Shown here: piece after piece, positions 28,139 to 38,224 of the stretch
How the letters are laid out: each line of letters begins with the position of its first letter
How positions within the stretch are numbered: position 1 is the stretch's first letter
Source: Marasmius tenuissimus
Lineage: Eukaryota; Basidiomycota; Agaricomycetes; Agaricales; Marasmiaceae
Direction of reading: 5' to 3'
NCBI GenBank assembly: GCA_029532415.1
Contig: JAQOTA010000069.1
Location: 744,001-808,000, forward strand
DNA: 64,000 nucleotides
The notes under the pieces: generated by a model
The model's input: only the letters and a program-made list of their open reading frames with translations
Told to the model about the DNA's origin: nothing
Databases searched by the model: none
Program-made: the position numbers and the translations under genes

Positions 28139-30144
28139 TTTTTTTTTTTGAATCATATTTTTATATACCGGTGTACGAACACAGTCCGGTTGCTATCTAC
28201 AAATGCAGCATGCCAAAAATGCGTAATAACTAGATCCCCGCTAGAAAGGAGGTCCGCCCCCCTAAGGAACCGTACCTCAGAACGTGTCCACAGTGTTTTG
28301 TCACACTACGTGGTAGATGAGGCTATATCATCCTGGGCTATGACGCACTAGTGCCCCCTGCTAGGCTCAGCAGCAAAGGCCCGCACACCCCTCCGAAGAG
28401 TCTACGGGGAGCTAACTCCAGCACATCGGCCCAAGAGACTTACCCAACTCCTTCTGCTACTGCTTGGGAGGGGAAGGCAAACGCCCGAGGGTTTGCCTTC
28501 AAATAAGCTATCAGGCCCGGAAGCCGGTTAAGCAAGTTGCTGCACTCAAGTTCTGAGCATCGGTACAGTATATGTGCCCTAGTACCAGGGTCCACGCCAC
28601 ACAGGCAGGATGAATCTGCTTGAATATTGAACCGCTGGTAGTACTCTCCAATCGGTGCGTGCCCCAGAATGCACCAAGTCATTCTGGTTGTCGGTGAAAG
28701 CGACCCTCCGGCCAGCTTTAGCCATGTTCCTCCCTTGAGGTATGATGGTTGCAAGGGGCGATCTTTGAGATCCTGCAGCTCGTAAAAGTGCCTGCCTCTA
28801 TATGATGGGTCCTGGAAGTGTGATACCCACGCGTCCTGCCCTGCCTCTGTGGCTTCTTGTCAAAGCCTATCCAACAATGTTTGGGGTACTGCCCCCACAC
28901 CAATGGGAGGCAATCCTCTAACAAACTCATGGGCAAGCTGGTGTATACTCCATTTTGCTTTTGAAGGTACTTGGATGAAGGTCACCTTGCGGTCATCTCC
29001 TCCTGCAAACCAATCAGATAGCACCCTACACACAGCCAGAGAGTGGCTCTGTCCTGAGTGTATGGATGGGTCAATTGCCTGCTTTGCTGCAGCAATGCAG
29101 TCAGTAAATAGTACAAAGTAGTTGCTTTCCCCGCATGACATAGCCATGTAGGAAATTGCCACTTGTATGGCATATAGCTTTGCATCTGGAGCTATAACAA
29201 CACCTGAAGCATACCTGGTCTGATGGACCAAGTCTCCACTTCTGTATATCATGGCCACTGAAACGGCCTGATGTCTAGGGTTTTGCGGCACCGACGCGTC
29301 GGTAGCTGCCACAACCGTATCAGGATCATCTTCGAGTATCTCGACTTTCCGATCCAGAAATTTTACCCACTCAGCTAGGCTTTCAGACTCGGACTTCTCC
29401 TTGTCCTTGGCTTGCTCAGTGAATGTGAAGCGGTCAGGGTACCTATCCCGCAATCTATTGCCAGGGTTTGCATCCTCATGTGTGGGGTCAAACTCCTTGG
29501 TTAGCTTAGTAGAGACCTTGTTGATCTCGATAACAGTGCCTTTGACCTTCTTCCGGACTGCTTCCATCAGAATGGCCAACAACTTGGGATGTGGGGTAGC
29601 GTCTTTGACTTGTGCTCCCCCAAGTAGAGATCTTGTCGGGTGTGTGCTCGACAAGGTGGCGACCCTGTAATCCGCCCTAGTGGCTAGTTTACAAAGGTGG
29701 ATGTGGACTGGGATGAGACCCGCGAGGGCTTCAACTCCGCCAGTAGGCGATGTGCGGAATGCGCCTGTCACCCAAATTGCTGCTTTACGCTGCATAGTGT
29801 TGAGGGACTTAAGAGCAGTTTTGCTCCTAGATCCTTCAAAAAACCAGAGCCTAAACCCATATGTGGCGATCGGAATCACACACGCACGGTATAGGAGTCG
29901 TTTATGTAGGGCTGAAAGCCCCCTGGTTGAGTTACCCAGCATTCTTATTGACTGTACAGTGGTGAGAGCCGTGGTAGAGTAGTATCGCACATACTCATGG
30001 AACAGCAATTTGCAATCAAAATAAAACCCCAGGTACTGCCAGGTCTCTTTGGGTTGGAGGGGAGTGTTTCCCGTGTATGGGGCAAACTCCAAATCCAAGG
30101 GTGGGTCATATCGATCCCTAGCCCTGCTAAAATGAAAGAGCTCG
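28139..30144 (-). mobile_element. LINE, 3' portion (split by Cop1 copy 2)
   Basis: Poly(T) at 28139-28149 and the family 3' UTR start the copy; ORF2 sequence follows to the Cop1 junction at 30144. Its 5' portion continues at 34978-36023, so Cop1 copy 2 landed inside this LINE, in RT just after LILEHD. From about 28590 to 30128 it is almost identical to the reverse complement of 36171-37715. Confidence 0.88.
28440..30144 (-). pseudogene. LINE ORF2 C-terminal half (RT thumb, RNase H, Cys/His tail)
   Basis: The frame 28860-30144 covers the RT thumb (FHFSRARDRYD, QRKAAIWVTGAF) and RNase H: ATDASVPQNP, APDAKLYAI, LFTDCIAAAKQAID. The second catalytic position is Lys (KLYAI) where other copies have Glu (ELYAI). 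A TGA near 28859 replaces an Arg codon, and the tail with CLCGVDPGTRAHILYRC follows in 28440-28754. RNase H would remove RNA from the hybrid; this copy is unlikely to. Confidence 0.85.
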
Positions 30145-31949
30145 GGATTGCCAACAGAAAATGCCACCTGCCAATTTGAAGAAATAGCCTGTGATCGACC
30201 AACGCTTGATAGGATCAGCAGCCCAATCAGAATCAGTGAATGCTAGTAAACCTCCGTCAGAGGCTCCATCATAGACCAATGCATAGTCTGGAGTTCCTGC
30301 AAGATAGCGGCAAATATAAAGCGCCTTCTTCAAGTGATCCTCTGATGGATTAGCAGAGAATTGAGAAAGCTTTGTAACAGTGTAGGCAATATCTGGACGA
30401 GTGCCAAGCATGATATACAGCAGCAATCCAATCACTGATTGATATCGAGCGCGACGTTCGGGATCAACAGGACCTTCGTTGGGTTGTGGAATATAGCCGG
30501 CAGGAAGAGGAGTATCTGCTGCTTTTGCATTCTGCATGCCAAATCGCTTCAAGACCTTCTTCAAGTATTCAGTCTGGTCAAGAAGGATTTTACGGCCTCT
30601 GCGACGAATACGCATGCGCAAGAACTCTTTAACTTCTCCAGGATCACGGCATTCCCAACGAGCCATAAACTCGGCTTTCTTCTTTTCGACAAAGGCTTTG
30701 TTGGGTCCAAGGAATAATGCATCGTCGACATAAATCAAAGCGATACATTCTTCACCAGTCTCTCGATCTTTGCAGATGAAGAGACCTGCATCGGAAGTCA
30801 GGCGTTTGAAGCCCATTACTTCCATGGACGAGCTGAGAGCACGCCACCACTCAAGAGCGGCTTGCTTCAGTCCATATAATGCACGGCGAAGGCGATAGAC
30901 TTTGCCTTCCTGACCCTTAACCTTGAAACCTTCAGGTTGATCCATATAGATCTCTTCTTTAAGTTTGCCATAAAGAAAGGCGTTCTTCACATCCAATGCC
31001 TGAATGTGCCAGTTTTTGAGAGCTGCAAGTGCGAGCATCATCCCTACAGTTTCAAACCGCACAACTGGTGAGAAGATCTCATCAAAGTCAACTCCTTCGA
31101 CCTGAGAGAAACCCTTGGCAACAAGTCGAGCTTTCTTTCGACCGTCTGACTTAACGTCAAACACCCATCTGTTTTTGACAGCCTTACGACCTTTAGGTAG
31201 GTCAACCAATTCGAAGACCTTGCGCTTGCGAAGAGCCTCTAGTTCATCGCGGCAAGCGGCCTTCCATTCTCTCTGCTGCTCAGCAGGCAGCTTCAGTATG
31301 TCACGGAGAGTCCACTCTCGAACGTTAGACATATCAGTGAGGTCATCGTGGACAGGAACTGCCCGATTTAACAGATAAATCACAAAACCTACTCCCCCTT
31401 CCTGGGATAATTGTTGCACTAAGCTATCGGGCTGACTCCCCCTGGAGTTACACATGGTAGACAGACTGGCACGATTAGTCCCAGGAACTTTTCTAGGTCT
31501 GCCTCTCCTACGAGTAGTAGGTGGATCCATGGGTTCTCTATCACCCGTGGCATCTCTCCATGTAGAATTTCTCTCCATATCACGCACAATGCGCGAGGGA
31601 TTATTTGGGTCTCGTTGTTCACCAAATACATTATCAGGTTGCTTAGTACCCGTCCGTTTCCTGCCTGAACGCCTTGGCGGCGGAGACTGCTCTTTACCAC
31701 CCACAGGTGTAGGTGGCCTGGGAGGCTGGAACGGAGGATCAGGATCAGAGTGTTGACGTTCACCCTGAGGTACAGTACCATCTCCATCATCGTCATGCAG
31801 AGATTCCGATCGCTTTGGAAGGTTCTCGGGAGGATATAGATCGTGTACTCTCCCCCTCCATCGGACATCCATTCCTTGATATCAACACCGAATTGCACCT
31901 TCACCATAGCAATAAAGTCACGGAGCAACTTGACAGAGTCAGATTTGCG
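30145..31949 (-). pseudogene. Cop1 copy 2 integrase remnant, RT and partial RNase H
   Basis: The frame 30127-31872 carries the linker, RT (WVFDVKSDG, YVDDALFLG at about 30734-30708) and the first RNase H motif FTDSDWAADP. The integrase part 31873-31949 keeps MSDGGGEY, then the deletion shifts the frame (TIYILPRTF). TGG at the position of copy 1's TGA confirms the ancestral Trp. The SSTEAEYM and DNQGS parts of RNase H are lost. Confidence 0.88.
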
Positions 31950-34544
31950 TCACATGAGCATTGTCCAGCCATGTGAAGTACAGTCGTCGACAAACGACAT
32001 ATACCATTTGTATTTATGGTACGACTCAGTGGGGAATTGTTTGAGGTCGGAGTGGATTTTTTCGAAGGGTTTCGAGGCACGGGTTGTGGAGTCAGGGAAC
32101 GATCTGGAGTGCATCTTTCCTTCTGCACATCCTCGGCATAACCGGGTTTTCTTCGGTTTTCGGTCGAATTCCGGAAAGTTCTTAGTATGCTTCCGAGCTT
32201 TATCCAGAGCCTTGTCTGAACAATGTCCGAAACGTCTGTGTAGAACCTTGTAGTCAACTTTATCCATCGTTGACTTGGCCATTAAGCTATGAGCAGAGGC
32301 TTTCTGCGAGCTAACCCAATAAATGGTTTGACCAGGCATAAGCGGATACGATACCAAAGACTGGCGTCGACCCTTTTGATAAAAAGCCAATTTGCTAGAC
32401 GATCCGCGTACTTGCAGACCACCTTGCAAGAATTCTCCAAGGGAGAGAAGTCGAATTGACAGAAGTGGAACATAATAGACAGGATAGAGTCGTGTAATGC
32501 GTTCCTCCATACGACTGTCAGATCCTTCAACAGAATGAGAGATGAACACAGTCCCTTTCCCTTTAATTTGGATAGGGTTGTCCTTCTGTGCAGTGTTTAG
32601 CTGTGGTCCATTGTTCATGGGTTCGTACTCGGCAAAATCTTCGAGATCATAAGTGAAGTGCGATGAGGCACCTGAATCAACGATCCACTCTTGCGAGTTT
32701 CCAGTCGCCTTCTTTCCCTTACAATTAGCACATGTGGCAAAGTGATCACCAATATATTGCGCAAATTTCATACGGGACACGATATTCGAACTACTACGTT
32801 TAGAAGCGGCTAGTAAAGCGGCGCACTGTAGGTTCGTATCAGTGTTAGAAGAAAGACTGAGATAAGGCACTTGCCTGTCATCGTCAGATTCCTCAGATCC
32901 GATGGAGACTGAATCGTACTCAACATCGTCGGAAAAACCAGCAGCATCTGCAATCTCGCTGTCAACGTCCATGGCACTTCCACTCGCAATCTCCGTACGC
33001 AAAGAATCGTTTACAGCGTTCAAAGCAATACGATCCTCACGCTCAGAGTCGGAGTCCTCATAGAAAGAATCATAGAGGTCGTAAACCTTCTCGACGCTCT
33101 TAGCACGCTTTGCAGGTGGAGCAGTGGAGAAGGGACCATCGATACAATGCTTAAGGGAGGAAGAGGAAGCAGCCGCATATCCCTGTTCCATAGGTTCAAG
33201 GACATGGGCATACTTGGGAACACCAAGACGATCGGCAAGACTGCGAGCAGCCTGAGCATTCTCAAAAACAGTACCACCAGAAGTAGCACCGGAGAAACGC
33301 TGCATGTGGAGTGGATCCCGGGGTCGGTCCGCGGGATGTACGACAGATGGAGTCTCAGGAACGATGGGTGGTGAAGAGATGGACAAATGAGAGAGGGAAG
33401 CGATATGAGAATGACCCTTGTGAGAGGAGTCACCCTTGTTGTCCTGAGAATCACCCTTCTTCTTCCTGCCACGTCGGTTATTCTTCTTCTTCTGGTCGTT
33501 GTCGTTCTTGGACTGGTTGTTATTATTAGACGTTGACGAAGGAGGATTAGACTGCTGGTTAAACTTCGGGTCCTTGTCCTTCTTCTTGACAGAAGAAATG
33601 CGTGACGCGAGAGGAGCGGGTTTCCGAGATTCGTAGTGGTTAATGACGGCATCACGAGCCACTTCGAAAGTAAGTTCAGCTGGCGAGTTACCATTGGTAG
33701 CGAATTCACGAGCGTTGGCCCATGACTGTGGAATGATAGAGAGTAGGAGCATGGCTCTGACGAGAGTAGGAAGATCGATCTGAGCTTCAGTGAGCTGGCC
33801 AAATAGGAGTTCGAGTTTAGCAATCTCGGGAACGGGGTTACCACCGGACAAACGAAACTCCATGACCGACTTGAAGTCAGCCCAAACAGACACAGAAGTC
33901 TGTTGACCATAACGAGCCTTGATCTTCTCCCAAGCGCCCCAAGCCGTATTATCATCCTCAATAATACTCTGCACGGCAATGGTGGTAGTGGCACGTAGTG
34001 CACCCATGGCCTTGAATTCATACTTCTTCCAGCGTCGATTATCCTTCTCATACCTGAGAACCTCCTTCTCATACCTCTCCAAAGCATTTGCATACTGCTC
34101 CAGGTCCCTAGCATACTGCTGCATCTGAGCGTCGGTAGGAGAGACTGTCTCCGTGCGTGTAGTCGCTTCAGTTGTAGTTGTAGCAGCAACAGTGACAGTG
34201 TGAGTAGTTGGCTTGGGTTCTGCTGGTTCTTTAGGTTTCTCAGGTTCAGTAGGTTCAGGATCGTCGTTGGTGTAATGGTCGTAGAACTCGTTGATCATCG
34301 CATAGGTACCAAGACCCTTGGACCACTTGCGCCAGTTGACACTGCTGAAGACCTCAACGGTGGGGATAAGGGTAGACATAACAGGAGCCATAGCGATCTG
34401 AAGTAATAAAACAACGATCAGCATAGGTTCATCATCATAGGCAATGATAAAAGAAATCACTGCACGGTCAACGGCGATAGCCATCGATTGTTGTTGAGGA
34501 CACAGTCCACCATCGTCAAACATCAATAAAGATGTCGACTTCAC
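31950..34544 (-). CDS. gag-pol: Cop1 copy 2 Gag-protease-integrase N-terminal ORF
   Basis: 864 codons, open from 34544 to a TGA at 31952-31950. The real Gag start is probably MAPVMSTLIPT, about 55 codons in. It carries the same Gag core and Asn/Lys tract as copy 1, protease IVDSGASSH with Asp, then the integrase zinc region (HRRFGHC, CRGCAEGK) and the first core Asp (HSDLKQF), ending at GWTMLM. The codons that are TGA or TAA in copy 1 (QKGRRQ, FDRKPK, LCRGC) are CAA and CGA here. Confidence 0.88.
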   Translation of the reverse strand: MKSTSLLMFDDGGLCPQQQSMAIAVDRAVISFIIAYDDEPMLIVVLLLQIAMAPVMSTLIPTVEVFSSVNWRKWSKGLGTYAMINEFYDHYTNDDPEPTEPEKPKEPAEPKPTTHTVTVAATTTTEATTRTETVSPTDAQMQQYARDLEQYANALERYEKEVLRYEKDNRRWKKYEFKAMGALRATTTIAVQSIIEDDNTAWGAWEKIKARYGQQTSVSVWADFKSVMEFRLSGGNPVPEIAKLELLFGQLTEAQIDLPTLVRAMLLLSIIPQSWANAREFATNGNSPAELTFEVARDAVINHYESRKPAPLASRISSVKKKDKDPKFNQQSNPPSSTSNNNNQSKNDNDQKKKNNRRGRKKKGDSQDNKGDSSHKGHSHIASLSHLSISSPPIVPETPSVVHPADRPRDPLHMQRFSGATSGGTVFENAQAARSLADRLGVPKYAHVLEPMEQGYAAASSSSLKHCIDGPFSTAPPAKRAKSVEKVYDLYDSFYEDSDSEREDRIALNAVNDSLRTEIASGSAMDVDSEIADAAGFSDDVEYDSVSIGSEESDDDRQVPYLSLSSNTDTNLQCAALLAASKRSSSNIVSRMKFAQYIGDHFATCANCKGKKATGNSQEWIVDSGASSHFTYDLEDFAEYEPMNNGPQLNTAQKDNPIQIKGKGTVFISHSVEGSDSRMEERITRLYPVYYVPLLSIRLLSLGEFLQGGLQVRGSSSKLAFYQKGRRQSLVSYPLMPGQTIYWVSSQKASAHSLMAKSTMDKVDYKVLHRRFGHCSDKALDKARKHTKNFPEFDRKPKKTRLCRGCAEGKMHSRSFPDSTTRASKPFEKIHSDLKQFPTESYHKYKWYMSFVDDCTSHGWTMLM

Positions 34545-34707
34545 AGGTCCAGAACCGGTGTTAACGGTCTGTCCATCACGACAGCGATTAAGCAGTCACA
34601 ATGGTTATCAAGTGCAACGACCACAATAGCACATCATCATAGGCAGCACACAATAAAGGTGCACATCCTAGAGAGCTGCCATCGCAGGGCACATTGACAG
34701 GGCACCG

Positions 34708-34719
34708 GGGCCCATAACC
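34708..34719 (-). promoter_or_regulatory. Cop1 copy 2 tRNA primer-binding site
   Basis: GGTTATGGGCCC on the minus strand, directly after the 5' LTR and identical to copy 1 (7538-7527). Confidence 0.7.
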
Positions 34720-34977
34720 TGTTGAGGCAGAGGTCCTGCCCACGCAGTGGCAGCATGGGACAGACTAGCTCACCTGGAGATAGGCTTAGAGGCAGCAACG
34801 AGAGTAGTAAAAGTACTGGTATTGCATGTAGATACAGAGCTACTTATATACTATACAGAGGTGGCTGTATCTTCTATAACAGGAGTGACTAGGAATAGCA
34901 TAGATCATAGTGAAACGATTGAAGCATATATGCGGCCCGATACAACGGTCCATATATCCGGTAGTCCGGATTCAACA
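34720..34977 (-). repeat. Cop1 copy 2 5' LTR
   Basis: 258 bp with TGTTGAGG...TTCAACA ends. Its right edge abuts LINE RT sequence (TTATCGTGCTCC), giving the exact insertion point. The opposite LTR is missing, so the target duplication cannot be checked. Confidence 0.93.
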
Positions 34978-36023
34978 TTATCGTGCTCCAATATCAATCC
35001 TACCGCCGTGAATAGGGCGTACAGGATCCCATATGCCCTCTTGAGGGAATGGTTGTTATCGTCCAGAGACTTGGACTGGGCTACCACTGTGTCATCATCC
35101 ACATAGGAGAGTAGGGTGGTGTTCAGTGACACCTCCCAAGCTCTGATTTCGTACACCTTCATTATGGGTGCTATGTAGATAGATGATAGGACTGGGGACA
35201 AGGCAGAGCCTTGTCCCACTCCCACATCTGCTTTGTTGGGCCCTGATTTGAACATGTTCCACCTATATCTGGTGGAGCACCCTACAAGGTACTATGTAAA
35301 GAATCCAATCAACTTGTGAGAGAATCCGAATTAACTCAGTATGTGTAGTAGCACATCATGATTGAGTGACGGGAAGAATTGAGCAATGTCAAAAGCGACA
35401 ACGCTCGTCATCTCCCCCTTTGCCCATCCAGCTCTCACTAGGTGGGTTAGGTAAGTGCCTGCGTCCTCAGTGGACCGTTGGCGGACTCCCCCAAACTGGT
35501 TGGGGTGAACAAGATCAAACTTGATCATGTCGAATTGAAGACGATTGGATATCATCTTCTCTATAATTTTGCCCACAGTATTCAGCAGCACAGTAGGCCG
35601 GAACGACTTCGGGGTAGAGGACGAAGGCTTGTTAGGCTTCGGAATAATGACTGAGACCGACTCCTTAAAGTGAGTTGGCCAGCAGCCGATATTGATGCAT
35701 GCATCCGCAAGCGTTAATATACGATGAGCACATTCTGGCTGAGCCAGTATGACTTTGAGATGGGCCCACGTTAGGTGGTCAGGCCCTGGTGACGAGATGC
35801 TCGCACATGCCTGTAACGCATCCCCGAGTTCTGCATTGCTGAATCTAGACCAGTATCGTTCTGTCATAGGCTCTAGCTGATCAAGCACTGAGAGGTCCAC
35901 TCCCCTTCCCGATGCGGAGTTGAATGTTCCATGAAGACCCCTCCACAGATCATCAAGATCATGGCACGGCTGTCCATTGTACTGGATGGCCTCCACTGGT
36001 GGTAACTTGCGCTGTTGGATCCA
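34978..36023 (-). mobile_element. LINE, 5' portion (RT domain), continues from 30144
   Basis: The minus strand reads RT fingers and palm: ASISSPGPDHLTWAHLK, FDIAQFFPSLNHDVLLHIL, VGVGQGSALSPVLSS, SYVDDDTVVAQ, then breaks at LILEHD against the Cop1 LTR. A TAA near 35330 splits the frame. It ends at GCGCTGTTGGATCCAT (36023), head-to-head with the plus-strand LINE chimera, so endonuclease and ORF1 are absent. Confidence 0.88.
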
Positions 36024-37439
36024 TCAGGTGACTGCATCACTGCTTCAGATGTGAAGAATGCCATAGCGCAATTGCCTCTGAACAACGATTTTACATTCAC
36101 GGGGCTGCCACGGGTGGTCCGTAACTCTGCTAAGAGCACCACCTGTACGGTGTTCTTCAATATCTGGGACAGCAGGGCTAGGGATCGATATGACCCACCC
36201 TTGGATTTGGAGTTTGCCCCATACACGGGAAACACTCCCCTCCAACCCAAAGAGACCTGGCAGTACCTGGGGTTTTATTTTGATTGCAAATTGCTGTTCC
36301 ATGAGTATGTGCGATACTACTCTACCACGGCTCTCACCACTGTACAGTCAATAAGAATGCTGGGTAACTCAACCAGGGGGCTTTCAGCCCTACATAAACG
36401 ACTCCTATACCGTGCGTGTGTGATTCCGATCGCCACATATGGGTTTAGGCTCTGGTTTTTTGAAGGATCTAGGAGCAAAACTGCTCTTAAGTCCCTCAAC
36501 ACTATGCAGCGTAAAGCAGCAATTTGGGTGACAGGCGCATTCCGCACATCGCCTACTGGCGGAGTTGAAGCCCTCGCGGGTCTCATCCCAGTCCACATCC
36601 ACCTTTGTAAACTAGCCACTAGGGCGGATTACAGGGTCGCCACCTTGTCGAGCACACACCCGACAAGATCTCTACTTGGGGGAGCACAAGTCAAAGACGC
36701 TACCCCACATCCCAAGTTGTTGGCCATTCTGATGGAAGCAGTCCGGAAGAAGGTCAAAGGCACTGTTATCGAGATCAACAAGGTCTCTACTAAGCTAACC
36801 AAGGAGTTTGACCCCACACATGAGGATGCAAACCCTGGCAATAGATTGCGGGATAGGTACCCTGACCGCTTCACATTCACTGAGCAAGCCAAGGACAAGG
36901 AGAAGTCCGAGTCTGAAAGCCTAGCTGAGTGGGTAAAATTTCTGGATCGGAAAGTCGAGATACTCGAAGATGATCCTGATACGGTTGTGGCAGCTACCGA
37001 CGCGTCGGTGCCGCAAAACCCTAGACATCAGGCCGTTTCAGTGGCCATGATATACAGAAGTGGAGACTTGGTCCATCAGACCAGGTATGCTTCAGGTGTT
37101 GTTACAGCTCCAGATGCAAAGCTATATGCCATACAAGTGGCAATTTCCTACATGGCTATGTCATGCGGGGAAAGCAACTACTTTGTACTATTTACTGACT
37201 GCATTGCTGCAGCAAAGCAGGCAATTGACCCATCCATACACTCAGGACAGAGCCACTCTCTGGCTGTGTGTAGGGTGCTATCTGATTGGTTTGCAGGAGG
37301 AGATGACCGCAAGGTGACCTTCATCCAAGTACCTTCAAAAGCAAAATGGAGTATACACCAGCTTGCCCATGAGTTTGTTAGAGGATTGCCTCCCATTGGT
37401 GTGGGGGCAGTACCCCAAACATTGTTGGATAGGCTTTGA
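36015..37439 (+). CDS. Fused ORF1-RT/RNase H reading frame
   Basis: An in-frame fusion of about 474 codons: roughly 50 codons of ORF1, then RT thumb and RNase H (ATDASVPQNP, APDAKLYAI, LFTDCIAAAKQAID). It starts in the neighbouring minus-strand LINE sequence and has no ATG of its own at the fusion. The catalytic Glu of RNase H is Lys, as in the inverted twin. It stops at a TGA (37437-37439) at the same place as the twin; the tail (CLCGVDPGTRAHVLHRC) continues at 37545-37859 in another frame. It is probably not expressed as a working protein. Confidence 0.7.
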   Translation: MDPSGDCITASDVKNAIAQLPLNNDFTFTGLPRVVRNSAKSTTCTVFFNIWDSRARDRYDPPLDLEFAPYTGNTPLQPKETWQYLGFYFDCKLLFHEYVRYYSTTALTTVQSIRMLGNSTRGLSALHKRLLYRACVIPIATYGFRLWFFEGSRSKTALKSLNTMQRKAAIWVTGAFRTSPTGGVEALAGLIPVHIHLCKLATRADYRVATLSSTHPTRSLLGGAQVKDATPHPKLLAILMEAVRKKVKGTVIEINKVSTKLTKEFDPTHEDANPGNRLRDRYPDRFTFTEQAKDKEKSESESLAEWVKFLDRKVEILEDDPDTVVAATDASVPQNPRHQAVSVAMIYRSGDLVHQTRYASGVVTAPDAKLYAIQVAISYMAMSCGESNYFVLFTDCIAAAKQAIDPSIHSGQSHSLAVCRVLSDWFAGGDDRKVTFIQVPSKAKWSIHQLAHEFVRGLPPIGVGAVPQTLLDRL

Positions 37440-38190
37440 CAAGAAGCCACAGAGGCAGGGCAGGACGCGTGGGTATCACACTTCCAGGACCCATCATATA
37501 GAGGCAGGCACTTTTACGAGCTGCAGGATCTCAAAGATCACCCCTTGCAACCATCATACCTCAAGGGAGGAACATGGCTAAAGCTGGCCGGAGGGTCGCT
37601 TTCACCGACAACCAGAATGACTTGGTGCATTCTGGGGCACGCACCGATTGGAGAGTACTACCAGCGGTTCAATATTCAAGCAGATTCATCCTGCCTGTGT
37701 GGCGTGGACCCTGGTACCAGGGCACACGTACTTCACCGATGCTCAGAACTAGAGCGGGGAAATTCGCTCCATCGGCTTCCGGGCCTGATAGCCTATTTGA
37801 AGGCAAACCCTCGGGCGTTTGCCTTCCCCTCCCAAGCAGAAGCCGAAGGAGTTGGGTAAGTCTCTTGGGCTGATGTGCTGGTATTAGCTCCCCGTAGACT
37901 CTACGGAGGGGTGTGCGGGCTCTTGCTGCCGAGCCTAGGGGGCGGGGGTGAAGGACGTGGGAGCAGGGGGCACCAGTGTGTCTGAGCCCATGATGATGCA
38001 ACCCTATCTACCACATAGTGTTGGAGAAACACTGTGGATACGTTCTGAGGAGCGGTTCTTATCGAGGCGCACCTTCTTTCTAGTGGGGGATCTAGTTATT
38101 ACGCATTTGTGGCATGCTGCATTTGTGGATAGCGACCAGACTGTGTTTGTACACCGGTATATAAGAATATGATTCAACAGAAAAAAAAAC
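36024..38190 (+). mobile_element. LINE chimera: ORF1 fragment joined to RT thumb, RNase H and 3' UTR
   Basis: 36024-36172 is ORF1 (ITASDVKNAIAQLPLNNDF, ending FFNIWDS), then at 36172 the sequence switches directly to RT thumb (RARDRYDPPLDLE), followed by RNase H, the C-terminal tail, the full 3' UTR and an A-rich end at about 38177-38205. The rest of ORF1, the endonuclease and the RT core are missing. The 36171-37715 part is a near-perfect inverted copy of 30128-28590. Confidence 0.88.
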
Positions 38191-38224
38191 AAATAAAAAA
38201 AAAAGCTCAAATATTACAAGCATC

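Larger units (their letters stand above)
30145..34977 (-). mobile_element. Cop1 copy 2, inserted in a LINE, 3' end deleted
   Basis: It has the 5' LTR (34720-34977), primer site, gag-protease, part of integrase, and RT up to the start of RNase H (GGIFCWQSRA), where it stops abruptly against LINE sequence. The rest of RNase H, the purine tract and the 3' LTR are gone, with a few bases of the target. Inside, about 590 bp (end of the integrase core and the start of the linker) are deleted at about 31853 relative to copy 1. The YVDD box is intact here. It is useful as the less mutated comparator for copy 1. Confidence 0.92.
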
